Notes: generated from the sequence alone by a model not told the origin. A DNA stretch of 64,000 bases from Caprella mutica (GCA_947561585.1 CANNZV010001187.1:110848-174847), one strand, 5' to 3'. Positions 1 to 11,511 are shown, counted from the first letter of the stretch. Made by a program: numbers and translations.

Positions 1-80
1 GGGATACACATCACTTGTACAAGTAGATATAACCTTTAAAGGGATACACATCACTTGTACAAGTAGATATAACCTTTAAA
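1..80. repeat. 40-bp direct repeat, two copies
   Basis: Two identical tandem copies of a 40-bp unit beginning GGGATACACATCACTTGTAC open the window. The array may continue to the left, outside the window. Positions 81-510 after it are AT-rich, and I see no gene there. Confidence 0.9.
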
Positions 81-510
81 AGGTCAAGTTCATATATCCC
101 TAGTAATTTAATTCGATATATTCACATCATCACAGACTTTTTATTCAGTTTGTCCTCACAGTGGTTTATATTCATGTTAAAGTGCGCCTTACCAGCCCTA
201 AATATTGCGCACTACCCCTTAGATATAAATAGATAAGCTGACCCCATGCTATACCCAGTCACTGGAATAACAGGGCAGCTATAAATAGCTACCTAATTGT
301 TACAACAACTGCTGTTATTGAGTAACGTAACATAAGCGTCACTGTGGTGATTCTTTTAATGGTGAACTAATTTCACATTTACAAAGAGAAACTTTATTAA
401 TTGTAATGTTTGTTATTTTAAAATTGGTATATATAGAATAAAATAGATCTTCTGATAGTATATCATGCGCTCATGCTATATATAGCTTTATTGAATAAAC
501 AGAAACAATA

Positions 511-881
511 CAGTGAAACGCATGAGTTATGAAGCACTCGCGTAATGAAGGACCAGAAGTATTTTCTATGCTTCTGTTATAGAAAACGACATACGTGAAG
601 AAATTTGTCCCATTTATCCTTCAAAGACCATAGTTTTCTCAAAGATTTTAATCATAGAAAATATTTAGTGCAACTGAGATATGAAGTGGCTCTGAGTTAT
701 GAAGTGGCTCTGAGTTATGAAGTGGCTCTGAGTTATGAAGTGGCTCTGAGTTATGAAGTGGCTCTGAGTTATGAAGTGGCTCTGAGTTATGAAGTGGCTC
801 TGAGTTATGAAGTGGCTCTGAGTTATGAAGTGGCTCTGAGTTATGAAGGGTCCAATACTTCATAACTCAGGAGTTTCACTG
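511..881. mobile_element. TA-flanked MITE (Tc1/mariner-type) carrying an internal minisatellite
   Basis: A 24-bp terminal inverted repeat begins CAGTGAAAC and contains GAGTTATGAAG. The left end (511-534) and the reverse complement of the right end (858-881) agree at about 22 of 24 positions. A TA dinucleotide flanks each side (509-510 and 882-883), the target duplication expected of Tc1/mariner elements. No transposase is encoded, so it is non-autonomous. The interior is largely an 18-bp array. The superfamily is inferred from TA plus CAGT ends only. Confidence 0.7.
669..850. repeat. 18-bp minisatellite inside the MITE
   Basis: About ten near-identical copies of TCTGAGTTATGAAGTGGC. The core GAGTTATGAAG also occurs in both terminal repeats of the surrounding element, so the array looks like an amplified piece of the transposon end. 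The open frames through it on both strands exist only because 18 is divisible by three. Confidence 0.93.
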
Positions 882-1417
882 TAATAATTTATATTAATTT
901 AGAATTAAGAAGTTTGATGTGATAAATATAATTTAGAACAATCAATCTAATCTACCTTAATATTATATTTTCTGTGTTATAGTGAGTAAAGTCTTATTCC
1001 ATTAGAAACTTAGTAAATAAAGGACCAGATGGTATAATATAATTAAAATCTACAACAACAACAACTACTTACTAGGCCATTTATTCGAAATCAATATATC
1101 TCTAAACTTCAATAATAATTATTATCTTCATTTTTCAATTAATAACTCTAGTTAAATCTGAGGACACGGACCAGAAGTGTGGATAGTTAAATTACACAAA
1201 TATTGATACTGTTTAAGAGTCCGTAATATTTCACGGTCAATTACGCTAGTAATACAAATAATTAAAATCAATATCCATGACTTATATTGGGAAATAGTCT
1301 ATACAAAAGATTTTTAAAAAATTAGCCATTTGAAAGTGATAAATAAATCCGATAAGAAACAGCCTTAAAAATGATATTGGAAGTTGAAATATTATCATAA
1401 ATAGCACTACTCCTAAA
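882..1417. other. AT-rich stretch without recognisable feature
   Basis: No convincing coding frame, splice-bounded exon or repeat seen. Confidence 0.5.
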
Positions 1418-2117
1418 GCTCACTAATACCTCTTCACATAGCTCACTAATACCTCTTCACATAGCTCACTAATACCTCTTCACATAGCTCACTAATACCT
1501 CTTCACATAGCTCACTAATACCTCTTCACATAGCTCACTAATACCACTTCACATAGCTCACTAATACCTCTTCACATAGCTCACTAATACCACTTCACAT
1601 AGCTCACTAATACCTCTTCACATAGCTCACTAATACCTCTTCACATAGCTCACTAATACCTCTTCACATAGCTCACTAATACCTCTTCACATAGCTCACT
1701 AATACCTCTTCACATAGCTCACTAATACCTCTTCACATAGCTCACTAATACCTCTTCACATAGCTCACTAATACCACTTCACATAGCTCACTAATACCTC
1801 TTCACATAGCTCACTAATACCACTTCACATAGCTCACTAATACCTCTTCACATAGCTCACTAATACCTCTTCACATAGCTCACTAATACCTCTTCACATA
1901 GCTCACTAATACCACTTCACATAGCTCACTAATACCTCTTCACATAGCTCACTAATACCTCTTCACATAGCTCACTAATACCTCTTCACATAGCTCACTA
2001 ACACCTCTTCACATAGCTCACTAATACCTCTTCACATAGCTTACTAATACCTCTTCACATAGCTCACTAATACCTCTTCACATAGCTCACTAATACCTCT
2101 TCACATAGCTCACTAAT
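1418..2117. repeat. 23-bp minisatellite, about 30 copies
   Basis: The unit contains CTCACTAATACCTCTTCAC followed by ATAG. Most copies read CCTCTT and a minority read CCACTT. The CCACTT variants near 1542 and 1588 recur near 1772 and 1818, a 230-bp (ten-unit) higher-order period. From 2118 to 2457 I see no feature. Confidence 0.95.
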
Positions 2118-2457
2118 GCCTCACCACACTAATGTATAACTCTTACTCCATGGCATCTAATTATCTCTGGCAACAATTACTTTTATTTAAGATGACTACA
2201 GCAGACTGTCTCGAGACTACTCAGTCACAGACTGTAGACTGAATGTAGTCACAGGGGATAAGTCACTAAAATAATTAGTCTTGTAAGTGACAGTGTAATT
2301 ACACATCTGTCTCCAGGCACTGTAACAACTTCAAAAAAGATGCTACAATGTAACACTGGCATTTCTTGCTAGAAATATAGAGACTGACTTACGAGTTATT
2401 GAAACGGTTACTAATTGTCGATCATGTTAGGAAACATGTAAATAATAATTATTAGTA

Positions 2458-4835
2458 TAATGAGTTAAGTTAAGTTATGAGTTAAGTGATGAGTTAAGTT
2501 GAGTGATGAGTTAAGTGATGAGTTAAGTTATGAGTTAAGTTATGAGTTAAGTTGAGTGATGAGTTAAGTGATGAGTTAAGTTATGAGTTGAGTGATGAGT
2601 TAAGTTAAGTGATGAGTTAAGTTGAGTGATGAGTTAAGTTGAGTGATGAGTTAAGTGATGAGTTAAGTTATGAGTTAAGTGATGAGTTAAGTTAAGTGAT
2701 GAGTTAAGTGATGAGTTAAGTTAAGTGATGAGTTAAGTTAAGTGATGAGTTAAGTTAAGTGATGAGTTAAGTGATGAGTTAAGTTATGAGTTAAGTGATG
2801 AGTTAAGTTAAGTGATGAGTTAAGTGATGAGTTAAGTGATGAGTTAAGTGATGAGTTAAGTTAAGTGATGAGTTAAGTTAAGTTATGAGTTGAGTGATGA
2901 GTTAAGTTAAGTGATGAGTTAAGTTGAGTGATGAGTTAAGTTGAGTGATGAGTTAAGTGATGAGTTAAGTTATGAGTTAAGTGATGAGTTAAGTTAAGTG
3001 ATGAGTTAAGTGATGAGTTAAGTTAAGTGATGAGTTAAGTTAAGTTATGAGTTAAGTGATGAGTTAAGTGATGAGTTAAGTGATGAGTTAAGTGATGAGT
3101 TAAGTTATGAGTTAAGTGATGAGTTAAGTGATGAGTTAAGTTATGAGTTAAGTGATGAGTTAAGTGATGAGTTAAGTTATGAGTTAAGTTAAGTGATGAG
3201 TTAAGTTGAGTGATGAGTTAAGTGATGAGTTAAGTTAAGTGATGAGTTAAGTGATGAGTTAAGTTATGAGTTAAGTGATGAGTTAAGTTAAGTGATGAGT
3301 TAAGTTGAGTGATGAGTTAAGTGATGAGTTAAGTTAAGTGATGAGTTAAGTGATGAGTTAAGTTATGAGTTAAGTGATGAGTTAAGTTAAGTGATGAGTT
3401 AAGTGATGAGTTAAGTTAAGTGATGAGTTAAGTTAAGTGATGAGTTAAGTGATGAGTTAAGTGATGAGTTAAGTTAAGTGATGAGTTAAGTTAAGTGATG
3501 AGTTAAGTTAAGTGATGAGTTAAGTTAAGTTATGAGTTAAGTTATGAGTTGAGTGATGAGTTAAGTTATGAGTTAAGTGATGAGTTAAGTTAAGTGATGA
3601 GTTAAGTGATGAGTTAAGTGATGAGTTAAGTTATGAGTTAAGTTATGAGTTAAGTTATGAGTTAAGTTATGAGTTAAGTGATGAGTTAAGTGATGAGTTA
3701 AGTTATGAGTTAAGTGATGAGTTAAGTTATGAGTTAAGTTATGAGTTAAGTGATGAGTTAAGTGATGAGTTAAGTGATGAGTTAAGTTGAGTGATGAGTT
3801 AAGTGATGAGTTAAGTGATGAGTTAAGTGATGAGTTAAGTGATGAGTTAAGTGATGAGTTAAGTGATGAGTTAAGTGATGAGTTAAGTGATGAGTTAAGT
3901 GATGAGTTAAGTGATGAGTTAAGTTGAGTGATGAGTTAAGTGATGAGTTAAGTGATGAGTTAAGTGATGAGTTAAGTGATGAGTTAAGTGATGAGTTAAG
4001 TGATGAGTTAAGTGATGAGTTAAGTGATGAGTTAAGTGATGAGTTAAGTGATGAGTTAAGTTATGAGTTAAGTTATGAGTTAAGTTATGAGTTAAGTGAT
4101 GAGTTAAGTGATGAGTTAAGTTATGAGTTAAGTGATGAGTTAAGTTATGAGTTAAGTTATGAGTTAAGTGATGAGTTAAGTGATGAGTTAAGTTATGAGT
4201 TAAGTGATGAGTTAAGTGATGAGTTAAGTTATGAGTTAAGTGATGAGTTAAGTGATGAGTTAAGTGATGAGTTAAGTGATGAGTTAAGTGATGAGTTAAG
4301 TGATGAGTTAAGTTGAGTGATGAGTTAAGTGATGAGTTAAGTGATGAGTTAAGTTATGAGTTAAGTTGAGTGATGAGTTGAGTGATGAGTTAAGTGATGA
4401 GTTAAGTGATGAGTTAAGTGATGAGTTAAGTGATGAGTTAAGTGATGAGTTAAGTGATGAGTTAAGTGATGAGTTAAGTGATGAGTTAAGTGATGAGTTA
4501 AGTGATGAGTTAAGTTATGAGTTAAGTGATGAGTTAAGTGATGAGTTAAGTGATGAGTTAAGTGATGAGTTAAGTGATGAGTTAAGTGATGAGTTAAGTG
4601 ATGAGTTAAGTGATGAGTTAAGTTATGAGTTAAGTGATGAGTTAAGTTATGAGTTAAGTTATGAGTTAAGTGATGAGTTAAGTGATGAGTTAAGTGATGA
4701 GTTAAGTTGAGTGATGAGTTAAGTGATGAGTTAAGTGATGAGTTAAGTGATGAGTTAAGTGATGAGTTAAGTGATGAGTTAAGTGATGAGTTAAGTGATG
4801 AGTTAAGTGATGAGTTAAGTGATGAGTTAAGTTAT
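2458..4835. repeat. Large 12/17-bp minisatellite (about 2.4 kb)
   Basis: Alternating 12-bp units (GATGAGTTAAGT) and 17-bp units carrying an extra TTAAG/TTGAG pentamer, with GAT and TAT variants. The right third is mostly pure 12-mer, and the left two thirds mix 12- and 17-mers. Runs of 12-mers give open frames of Ser-Asp/Tyr-Glu-Leu repeats, which end wherever a 17-mer shifts the frame. I do not regard them as genes. Confidence 0.95.
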
Positions 4836-4963
4836 CTCGGATGATCGTAACTGCAAACCAACTGATAACTCGTATAAAACCCTACATTTTTTAGTGTGAT
4901 GCTCAACTTCAAATTCTCCATACAGTAAAATGGGTAGTGATGACTCTACTGTAATGAAATACA

Positions 4964-5195
4964 CAGTCTAGAATAGACTGTAGTCTAGAATAGACTGTAG
5001 TCTAGAATAGACTGTAGTCTAGAATAGACTGTAGTCTAGAATAGACTACAGTCCATAATAGACTGTAGTCTATTCTAGACTACAGTCTAGAATAGACTAC
5101 AGTCTACAATAGACTGCAGGCAGACTACAGTCTAGAATAGACTGTAGTCTATTATAGACTACAGTCTAGAATAGACTGCAGGTAGACTGTGGGCT
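4964..5195. repeat. Palindromic 17-bp array with orientation switch
   Basis: Units of AGTCTAGAATAGACTGT repeat head to tail (about 4970-5046), then appear as inverted and variant units up to 5195. The unit is almost its own reverse complement, so the block can form multiple hairpins. Confidence 0.85.
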
Positions 5196-5348
5196 ATATA
5201 CTAGTCACTAGTGTTTGTATTCAGGAAAATATTGGACATATAACTAGTCTATCGCCATATTTCAATGTAATAATCTTTTATAAATAGTATATTATTATAC
5301 TGAAAATTGTCAAGGAACAAATAACAGATACTTATTGTAACATATATG

Positions 5349-5980
5349 TGAGTTACTTACCCAGTGAGTTACTTTCCCCAGTGAGTTACTTCCCCAGTTA
5401 GTTACTTTCCCAAGTGAGTTACTTCCCCAGTGAGTTATTTCCCCAGTGAGTTACTTCCCCAGTGAGTTACTTCCCCAGTGAGTTACTTTCCCAAGTGAGT
5501 TACTTCCCCAGTTAGTTACTTCCCCAGTGAGTTACTTTCCCAGTGAGTTACTTTCCCCAGTGAGTTACTTTCCCCAGTGAGTTACTTTCCCCAGTGAGTT
5601 TCTTCCCCAGTGAGTTACTTTCCCCAGTGAGTTACCTTCCCCAGTTAGTAACTTTCCCCAGTGAGTTACTTTCCCCAGTGAGTTTCTTTCCTCAGTAAGT
5701 TACTTTCCCCAGTGAGTTACTTTCCTCAGTGAGTTACTTTCCTCAGTTAGTTACTTTCCCCAGTGAGTTACTTTCCCCAGTGAGTTACTTTCCCCAGTGA
5801 GTTTCTTTCCTCAGTAAGTTACTTTCCCCAGTGAGTTACTTTCCTCAGTGAGTTACTTTCCTCAGTTAGTTACTTTCCCCAGTTAGTTACTTTCCCCAGT
5901 GAGTAACTCTCCCCAGTGAGTTACTTTCCCCAGTGAGTTACTTTCCCAGTGAGTTACTCTCCCCAGTGAGTTACTCTCCC
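5349..5980. repeat. 17-18-bp minisatellite
   Basis: About 36 copies of a unit like CCCAGTGAGTTACTTTCC. The length varies between units by one T or C. There are two copies of a block with TTTCTTTCCTCAGTAAG (near 5685 and 5803), a local segmental duplication. Confidence 0.92.
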
Positions 5981-6178
5981 TGGTGAGTCATTTTCGCCAC
6001 CGCAAGTGTATCAGTACAGTCGGTGTTCCGATATCTCGGCGCCACATCGACAGTTTCCCGATGCCGTTCTTCAGCGACCAAAAAACAAAACACGCTATCG
6101 GAAATCATAAATTCAACTCAAGACTCACTCGAACGGACTTCCCCCTCCCCCTCACAATCTTAAGAGGGGAGGGGTGGT

Positions 6179-6615
6179 CAGTGAATAGTATCCGTGATGC
6201 AATGAATGGTATCTGTGATGCAATGAATGGTATCCGTTATGCAATGAATGGTATCCGTGATGCAATGAATAGTATCCGTGATGCAATGAATGGTATCCGT
6301 GATGCAATGAATGATATCCGTTATGCAATGAATGGTATCCGTTATGCAATGAATGGTATCCGTGATGCAATGAATGGTATCCGTTATGCAATGAATGGTA
6401 TCCGTGATGCAATGAATGGTATCCGTTATGCAATGAATGGTATCCGTGATGCAATGAATGGTATCCGTTATGCAATGAATGGTATCCGTGATGCAATGAA
6501 TGGTATCTGTGATGCAATGAATGGTATCCGTTATGCAATGAATGGTATCCGTGATGCAATGAATAGTATCCGTGATGCAATGAATGGTATCCGTGATGCA
6601 ATGAATTGCTTCTGT
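6179..6615. repeat. 21-bp minisatellite, about 20 copies
   Basis: The unit is ATGAATGGTATCCGTGATGC plus A, with GTGATG/GTTATG variants that often alternate. Because 21 is divisible by three, open frames cross it on both strands. The upstream non-repeat part of the plus-strand frame (5983-6178) has no recognisable domain, so I do not call a gene. Confidence 0.93.
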
Positions 6616-6679
6616 GGTTCAATGAATGAATTAATCTCCCCTAACAATAGCATTACTATAAAGTCTTCACACTAAGTGC

Positions 6680-8227
6680 TTTGTTCCTAGTTCACAGGTA
6701 CAATGGTAATAAATTAGCTACATGCTATGTACTTACCCTCTTCTCTTCCAGTCCTAATTTGTTCTCTGAGTTATGTTTAACGGTAATGTAATGAGCAAAT
6801 ATTTCACTGTGTACTTTTTCAAAATGCGAGGATGTTTTCGCCTGAATCAACAACAATCAGACCCCAGGGGCTCTATGCAGAAGCTGCTTGTGGTGAATGG
6901 AAAGAAGTGGTTTGTTTTCTTTATTTCAGCTCCAACTGTTGCTACTGTTTAGCATAGTTTCTAATTTTTCAGACGTCAGTTGTTAAAAGTCTCACGAGTA
7001 GGCTATATTTCCTATCACCTCTTCATTTTCCTCTTCCATCTGTGAGTGCAGCCACCGGTGCTTGTGTCCCTTTACGTCACATTGCTTGATAAGTGACTGC
7101 ATTCATGGAGTAGCTTTTCTGCATCCGTGAACATCATCTCCGATTGGTGGTAGGTGTTTATGTTCATTGAGCCTGATTGCTACTGTAAAGTCCCTTGTAT
7201 ATATTAAATTTTGACGTCGGCGACATGGCCTTTGGTTCCGAAATAAATGTTGAGCTCTTATTAAATTTATGTTAATAATACTTCATATTTTAGCTAGGTG
7301 GTAAATAGTGTTAGTCGTTAGAGGTCACATTACACGGTAAAAAGAAATGAATATGAGCCTTACTGCAAATGCCCCTAATGAGTAGATATAATGTATATAA
7401 TGAACAGCTTGCTTAATGAACGTAATCCCCGTTAATATTATGTTCAAAATATTGCCTTCACTCTTCACAGGTAATATTTAATATCATAGCATTCACTGAA
7501 TAGATATGCTTGCTTATTTGAAGTATGAAATCATTTGCGGTTCATTTTATATTAAAGAATTCATTTGGTTGAAAAGGTGAAGCGAAAAGGTGAATATCTT
7601 CACTACATTTCATTATATTGTGCAATAAATACAATCAAAGACATACAAAAATACTCTGATAAAAGACAAAATCAATATAAATCTAGATAAATTAACAGGA
7701 GTTGTAAATCAATTATGCTATAAAGAAATGTAATAGCATTGAACTCCGGCATATTCCTAATTAAATATAATAGTTACTAAATAAACATGGTAATGTAATC
7801 AGTCAGTTGCACCTGTAAATCAATGAAATTACTCACATCACCATAATAGTCGGACAGGTTAAATGCTCCACCAATAATTCAGCCTACAGTTTGTAGTTCG
7901 AGATAATTACAATTGTCATACAATTTGTACAGAAAAAAGAATTATACGTTATTTGTTAAAATGAATTTGGAATATTGTATTGTAATTTTAATTAAAGCTA
8001 ATTGCAGTCTACTTATCATTCAAATGAATAAACCAACTGAAAAGAACTCATAAATTATCATACTACAGTTCCATTTCTTTTCATTCAAAAATATTAATCA
8101 TTATTTTAATAGAAACATAATTTGAGGTTAGTTTATAATTATCATTATTGGTTACATTTAGAACTATATTCAGTTCTTCTGTTGGAAATTTTAAAGGATA
8201 ATTTGTAAGGAGATTGAAAGAAAAAAG
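6680..8227. other. Unannotated AT-rich stretch
   Basis: About 1.5 kb with no tandem array and no frame I recognise. Positions 6990-7230 are less AT-rich than the surroundings but show no protein motif. Confidence 0.4.
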
Positions 8228-8239
8228 ACACAAACAGTT

Positions 8240-8375
8240 TCAGTAATTATTTATAAATATGATGAATATAACAGGTCCCAAAAAACTACCCTGCGGAACC
8301 CCACAAATTATTATGTAACATTTCCCTCTCGGAATGTACCTCATTACTGACAGCAAATTCTTTTCCAATCAACGA
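8240..8375 (-). pseudogene. Reverse transcriptase fragment (LINE relic)
   Basis: The minus strand reads a short open stretch containing the reverse-transcriptase motif CGVPQGSFLGPVIF, followed by a hydrophobic IIFIN. This is the conserved block between palm motifs A and C in jockey/CR1-type LINEs. It ends at a stop at 8240-8242. No flanking RT motifs are recognisable, so this is a short isolated relic. It is too divergent from the two CR1-like copies at 9.4 and 15.9 kb to be a piece of them. Confidence 0.65.
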
Positions 8376-8381
8376 CTGTGA

Positions 8382-8463
8382 TTCATTGAGATTATGGTAG
8401 GCCATGGAAGATTTAGAGGGGACTCAGTCTTCTATGGCCCACCATAACTTGCAATCAATGAAG
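8382..8463. repeat. Short inverted repeat (hairpin)
   Basis: Arms TTCATTGAG...ATTATGGTAGGCCATGGAAGA and TCTTCTATGGCCCACCATAA...TCAATGAAG pair across a short loop. It lies immediately beside the reverse-transcriptase scrap. No feature is seen from 8464 to 8878. Confidence 0.6.
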
Positions 8464-8878
8464 TGCAGTTCTCTTGATTCCCCAAAGACAGGTCTACTCC
8501 ACAGAGAATAATAAGAGAGTCTGTCAGTCCTTTTTTCGACTAGTGCAATGATGAGAAGTGCAGATGAGTCTCATCAACACCTGTAAAATATAGCAGCCAA
8601 TGCTATAGTGTTTCTACATCACTATATTCTTTGCTAAGGCTATAATGCTAATAAATTTATACACCCTCATCCGAGACTAGTTGATTGAATATTAGATTGT
8701 ATTTTATTTATAATTTGCTGAATAAATAGTGAAGTGATAGGAGACAACGACAAATATATCTTAGTTTTACACCAAAATCGTATTTACGTACAATTTGAAG
8801 AACGGTAAAATTATTAGGATAATTTTAAAATTTGAAATACCCATCCCTTTCACATGTGTTATCCACCATGCACCATCC

Positions 8879-8985
8879 CCCATGTAACACCCCCATATAC
8901 TCCCATGTAACACCCTCATGTAACACCTCCATGTAACACCCCCATGTAACACCCTCATGTAACACTCCCATGTATCACTACCTCC
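8879..8985. repeat. Short degenerate array, about 13-14 bp period
   Basis: About seven copies of CCCATGTAACACC with CTC/CCC variants. Confidence 0.8.
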
Positions 8986-9146
8986 ATTTATTCCACCCAA
9001 ACAAGACGTTAGCAAACAGGTGAAAATTCAGATTTTTCTAATGAAATTCAGCCGAACTCTGGCGGTAAAATCTGAAAAAGTCTCCTCGACTGAGTATAAC
9101 TTTGCACCCAAAGTTACGATGGTAATGGATTGCGTTAATTTAGATA

Positions 9147-9352
9147 GAAGGGAGTGGGTTAAGTGAGATGGAGTGGGGTGAGTGGGATGGAGTGGGGTGA
9201 GTCAGATGGAGTGGGGTGAGTCAGATGGAGTGGGGTGAGTCAGATTGAGTGGGGTGAGTGGTATAGTGTGTAATGAAGTGGAATGGAGTGGAATGATTGG
9301 GATGGAGTGAGATGAAGTAAAGTGGAGTGATTGGGATGGAGTGGGATGAGTG
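9147..9352. repeat. 19-bp G-rich minisatellite, left part
   Basis: Units such as GATGGAGTGGGGTGAGTCA, becoming more degenerate rightward. The same repeat resumes at 11512, so a LINE has split one array in two. Confidence 0.88.
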
Positions 9353-9771
9353 TCACAAGGACTCAAACAAGGATATAAAGGGACCTTCAATAGACACAAA
9401 ATGCCCATCCAAGGAAGGCCCCTGTGCACAGCCAACCGTCCTTCTCGACGCTGGATAAAAAATAGAGCATGGACTCTCTCTCTCCCTCATTCACTCCCAA
9501 CTTGGATCCTATGCACTCCAAACCGTATTGCCAAACATGGAAAAGGAAGAGCCTTCACCAGGCATAGGAAAATAGTAAGGGTACAATTGAGGGCTTCAAT
9601 ATTCATCCACACATGCCAATAACTGCCTCCTTCACAGGGGCCGCACGAGGTCAGTCCGTGAGACGGTGACAAGACGCAGGGTGTGACATGATTTCTCTCG
9701 CCACGAAAAGGCACCAGATTTTCTCTTAGTTGTTCCAAGTTGAAGTGAGAGTGCGGTCAGAGCTTCGAGAG

Positions 9772-11460
9772 TCATCGACACTCATTGTTCCGCACATTAC
9801 AGATCTTTACCAGTATGAAGTTCTCCATTTGAGCAGTGGTGAACCTAGGGGGAACCACCTTCCATCCGTGGTTGCGGGTGGGGTTAACACTTAGCGAAAA
9901 GTAGTCTTCGGGATCAACTCGACTTATCTCTCCAAGGATCTTAAAAGTCTCAATGAGTTGATCCTTCAAACGTCGCTGCTCAACGTGAAGAGGCCCAGGT
10001 CTTCTAACCGACGTGCGTATCTCTTGGATCGGATTTCAGGTTTAGTCACCCTCACTTGCACCCGTTTCAACCGCTGGATATCCGATCGCAACGTCGGTGA
10101 CCAGAACTGGACCGCAAACACTAAAAGAGGTCTTACCCAAGAGTTGTACAGTGTGAGGACCGTTTCTCTGTTTCTGTATCTGAATTGCCTCTTGATGTAC
10201 CCTAGGATCTTGTTTGCTCTCTTCTCAGCTTCCAGGCACTTTCGAGAGAACTTAAGATCCCTGGTGATCATCACTTCAAGATCCTTCTGTACATCAGTGG
10301 GTCCTATTTGGGCTCCAAGTAGCGCGTAGGCAGCTTCTGAGTTTCTACGACCAGCAAGAAGTACTCTACACTTGTCCACATTGAAGGGCATCTGCCACTT
10401 TTCTGACCATTCTCCGATCTTGAAAAGGAGTTGTCCAACGGCCTTGTAGGACTCGACTATTCCCAAGCAACACAAGTTAATGGGGCCCATGTGGGCACTA
10501 GGTGTACAAATCGTATTGGTACTGTGTAGTATTTTGCAAAATGGGCAAACTTGGTGACAGCAAGGGCTGTTATGTTGAAACCATCTTGGCCCAAGATGTT
10601 GCCACTATGTTAATCATTTTCAGCCATATAATGTTGATACGTTATATAGTAATCAGGGGTTGGGCCAATATGACAATTCAATGGGACGGAGTCACCACAT
10701 TGAACCAAACTCCTCCCAAGGTAACATTCCATGAGAATGGAAAATCACATTATCCTCATGTAATTTCTAGGCTACTTTTCAGTCTGCCATCTAATGCCCA
10801 TCTAACCATCTAGTGCCCATGTTGGCACAATATGTCATGGTTGCTTGGGTTGTAGGACTCAACCACCCACACCAATAGCTGCTATTTTCGCCATTAACCT
10901 CTTGTGAGGTACCTTGTCAAATGCCTTCTTGAAATCAAGGTAGACGATGTCAACAGCTTTGGATTTGTCATTCTCCTGAAGATCGTAGTAGAAGAACTCT
11001 AGTAAGTTTGTCAGGCATGATTTTCCACGAAGAAAGCCATGCTGACTCTTTCCTATGAGCTGGTGTTCTTCCAGGAGAGTCACAATCCTATCCTTGATGA
11101 TGAATTCAAGCAGCTTTCCAGGAACCGATGTCAAACTAATCGGCCTGTAGTTACTGCTGTCGGTGATCTCACTTGTCTTGAAGATTGAGGTCTTATTCAT
11201 GATCTCCATGTCGTCGGCGACCTCGCCCGACTCCGAAGAGACATTGAAGAGCTGTTGCAGATGTGCCGCCAAACCATCCTTCACGTTCTTCATCACTTTC
11301 GGTAAGAATCCATCAGGACCAGCTGCCTTGTTAGGGTCCAGCTTGCCAAGTTTGTCCACTACCTCCTCTACAGTACAAACAATCTCAGTCAGTGGCATTC
11401 GCCTCTCGTAGTGACATACGGAGTCAGGGGTGCCAAACGCATCCTCCCAGGTGAAGACAC
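9772..11460 (-). pseudogene. Broken ORF2 (reverse transcriptase) of LINE copy 1
   Basis: Reading on the minus strand, the piece at 10859-11398 carries LDPNKAAGPDG, then YRPISLTSVPGKLLE, QHGFLRGKSCLTNLLEF and the palm A motif VYLDFKKAFDKVPH. Compared with copy 2, about 100 residues are then missing, including the PQG block and the catalytic F-x-D-D motif. The thumb/C-terminal part continues at 9966-10461 (SEKWQMPFNVDKCRVL, KKLxGYIKRQF-like, RPLLVFAVQFWSP). A frameshift near 9966 leads to the last piece (RNHGWKVVPPRF). The enzyme cannot be functional. Confidence 0.85.
10462..10849. mobile_element. 388-bp TIR element, copy 1 (inside LINE)
   Basis: The element begins CCCAAGCAAC and ends GTTGCTTGGG, a perfect 10-bp inverted repeat. 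A weaker inverted similarity extends about 40 bp inward around GGGCACTAG. A second copy of nearly the same sequence lies at 57752-58137. An 11-bp string TTGTAGGACTC lies 7 bp outside the left end (10444-10454) and directly abuts the right end (10850-10860), possibly part of an imperfect target duplication. The plus-strand frame 10502-10813 is not preserved as a recognisable protein, so I call the element non-autonomous. Confidence 0.8.
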
Positions 11461-11511
11461 TGACGAAATAGCTGTTGAGTTATCGTATTTGATCCGATGG
11501 AGTTTCTGGAA

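Larger units (their letters stand above)
9353..11511 (-). mobile_element. CR1-like LINE copy 1, 5'-truncated
   Basis: A minus-strand non-LTR retrotransposon. Its 3' end (left side) carries short TCCTTG-type repeats instead of poly(A), as in CR1-type LINEs. The second copy at 15.9 kb has the same end with CACAAGGAGTCACAAGGA. The string GGATGAGTG occurs at both junctions (9344-9352 and 11512-11520) and could be the target duplication, although the host array itself contains similar strings. The copy covers only part of ORF2 and the 3' untranslated region. It is inserted in the 19-bp minisatellite and is itself interrupted by a TIR element at 10462-10849. Confidence 0.85.

Noticed and set aside
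3924..4710. Long open frames of Ser-Asp/Tyr-Glu-Leu repeats
   Set aside because: They are translations of a 12-bp minisatellite. The frame ends wherever a 17-bp unit occurs, and there is no codon-level constraint.
10502..10813. 103-codon frame in the 388-bp TIR element
   Set aside because: The second copy does not keep the frame, and there is no recognisable domain. Probably chance.
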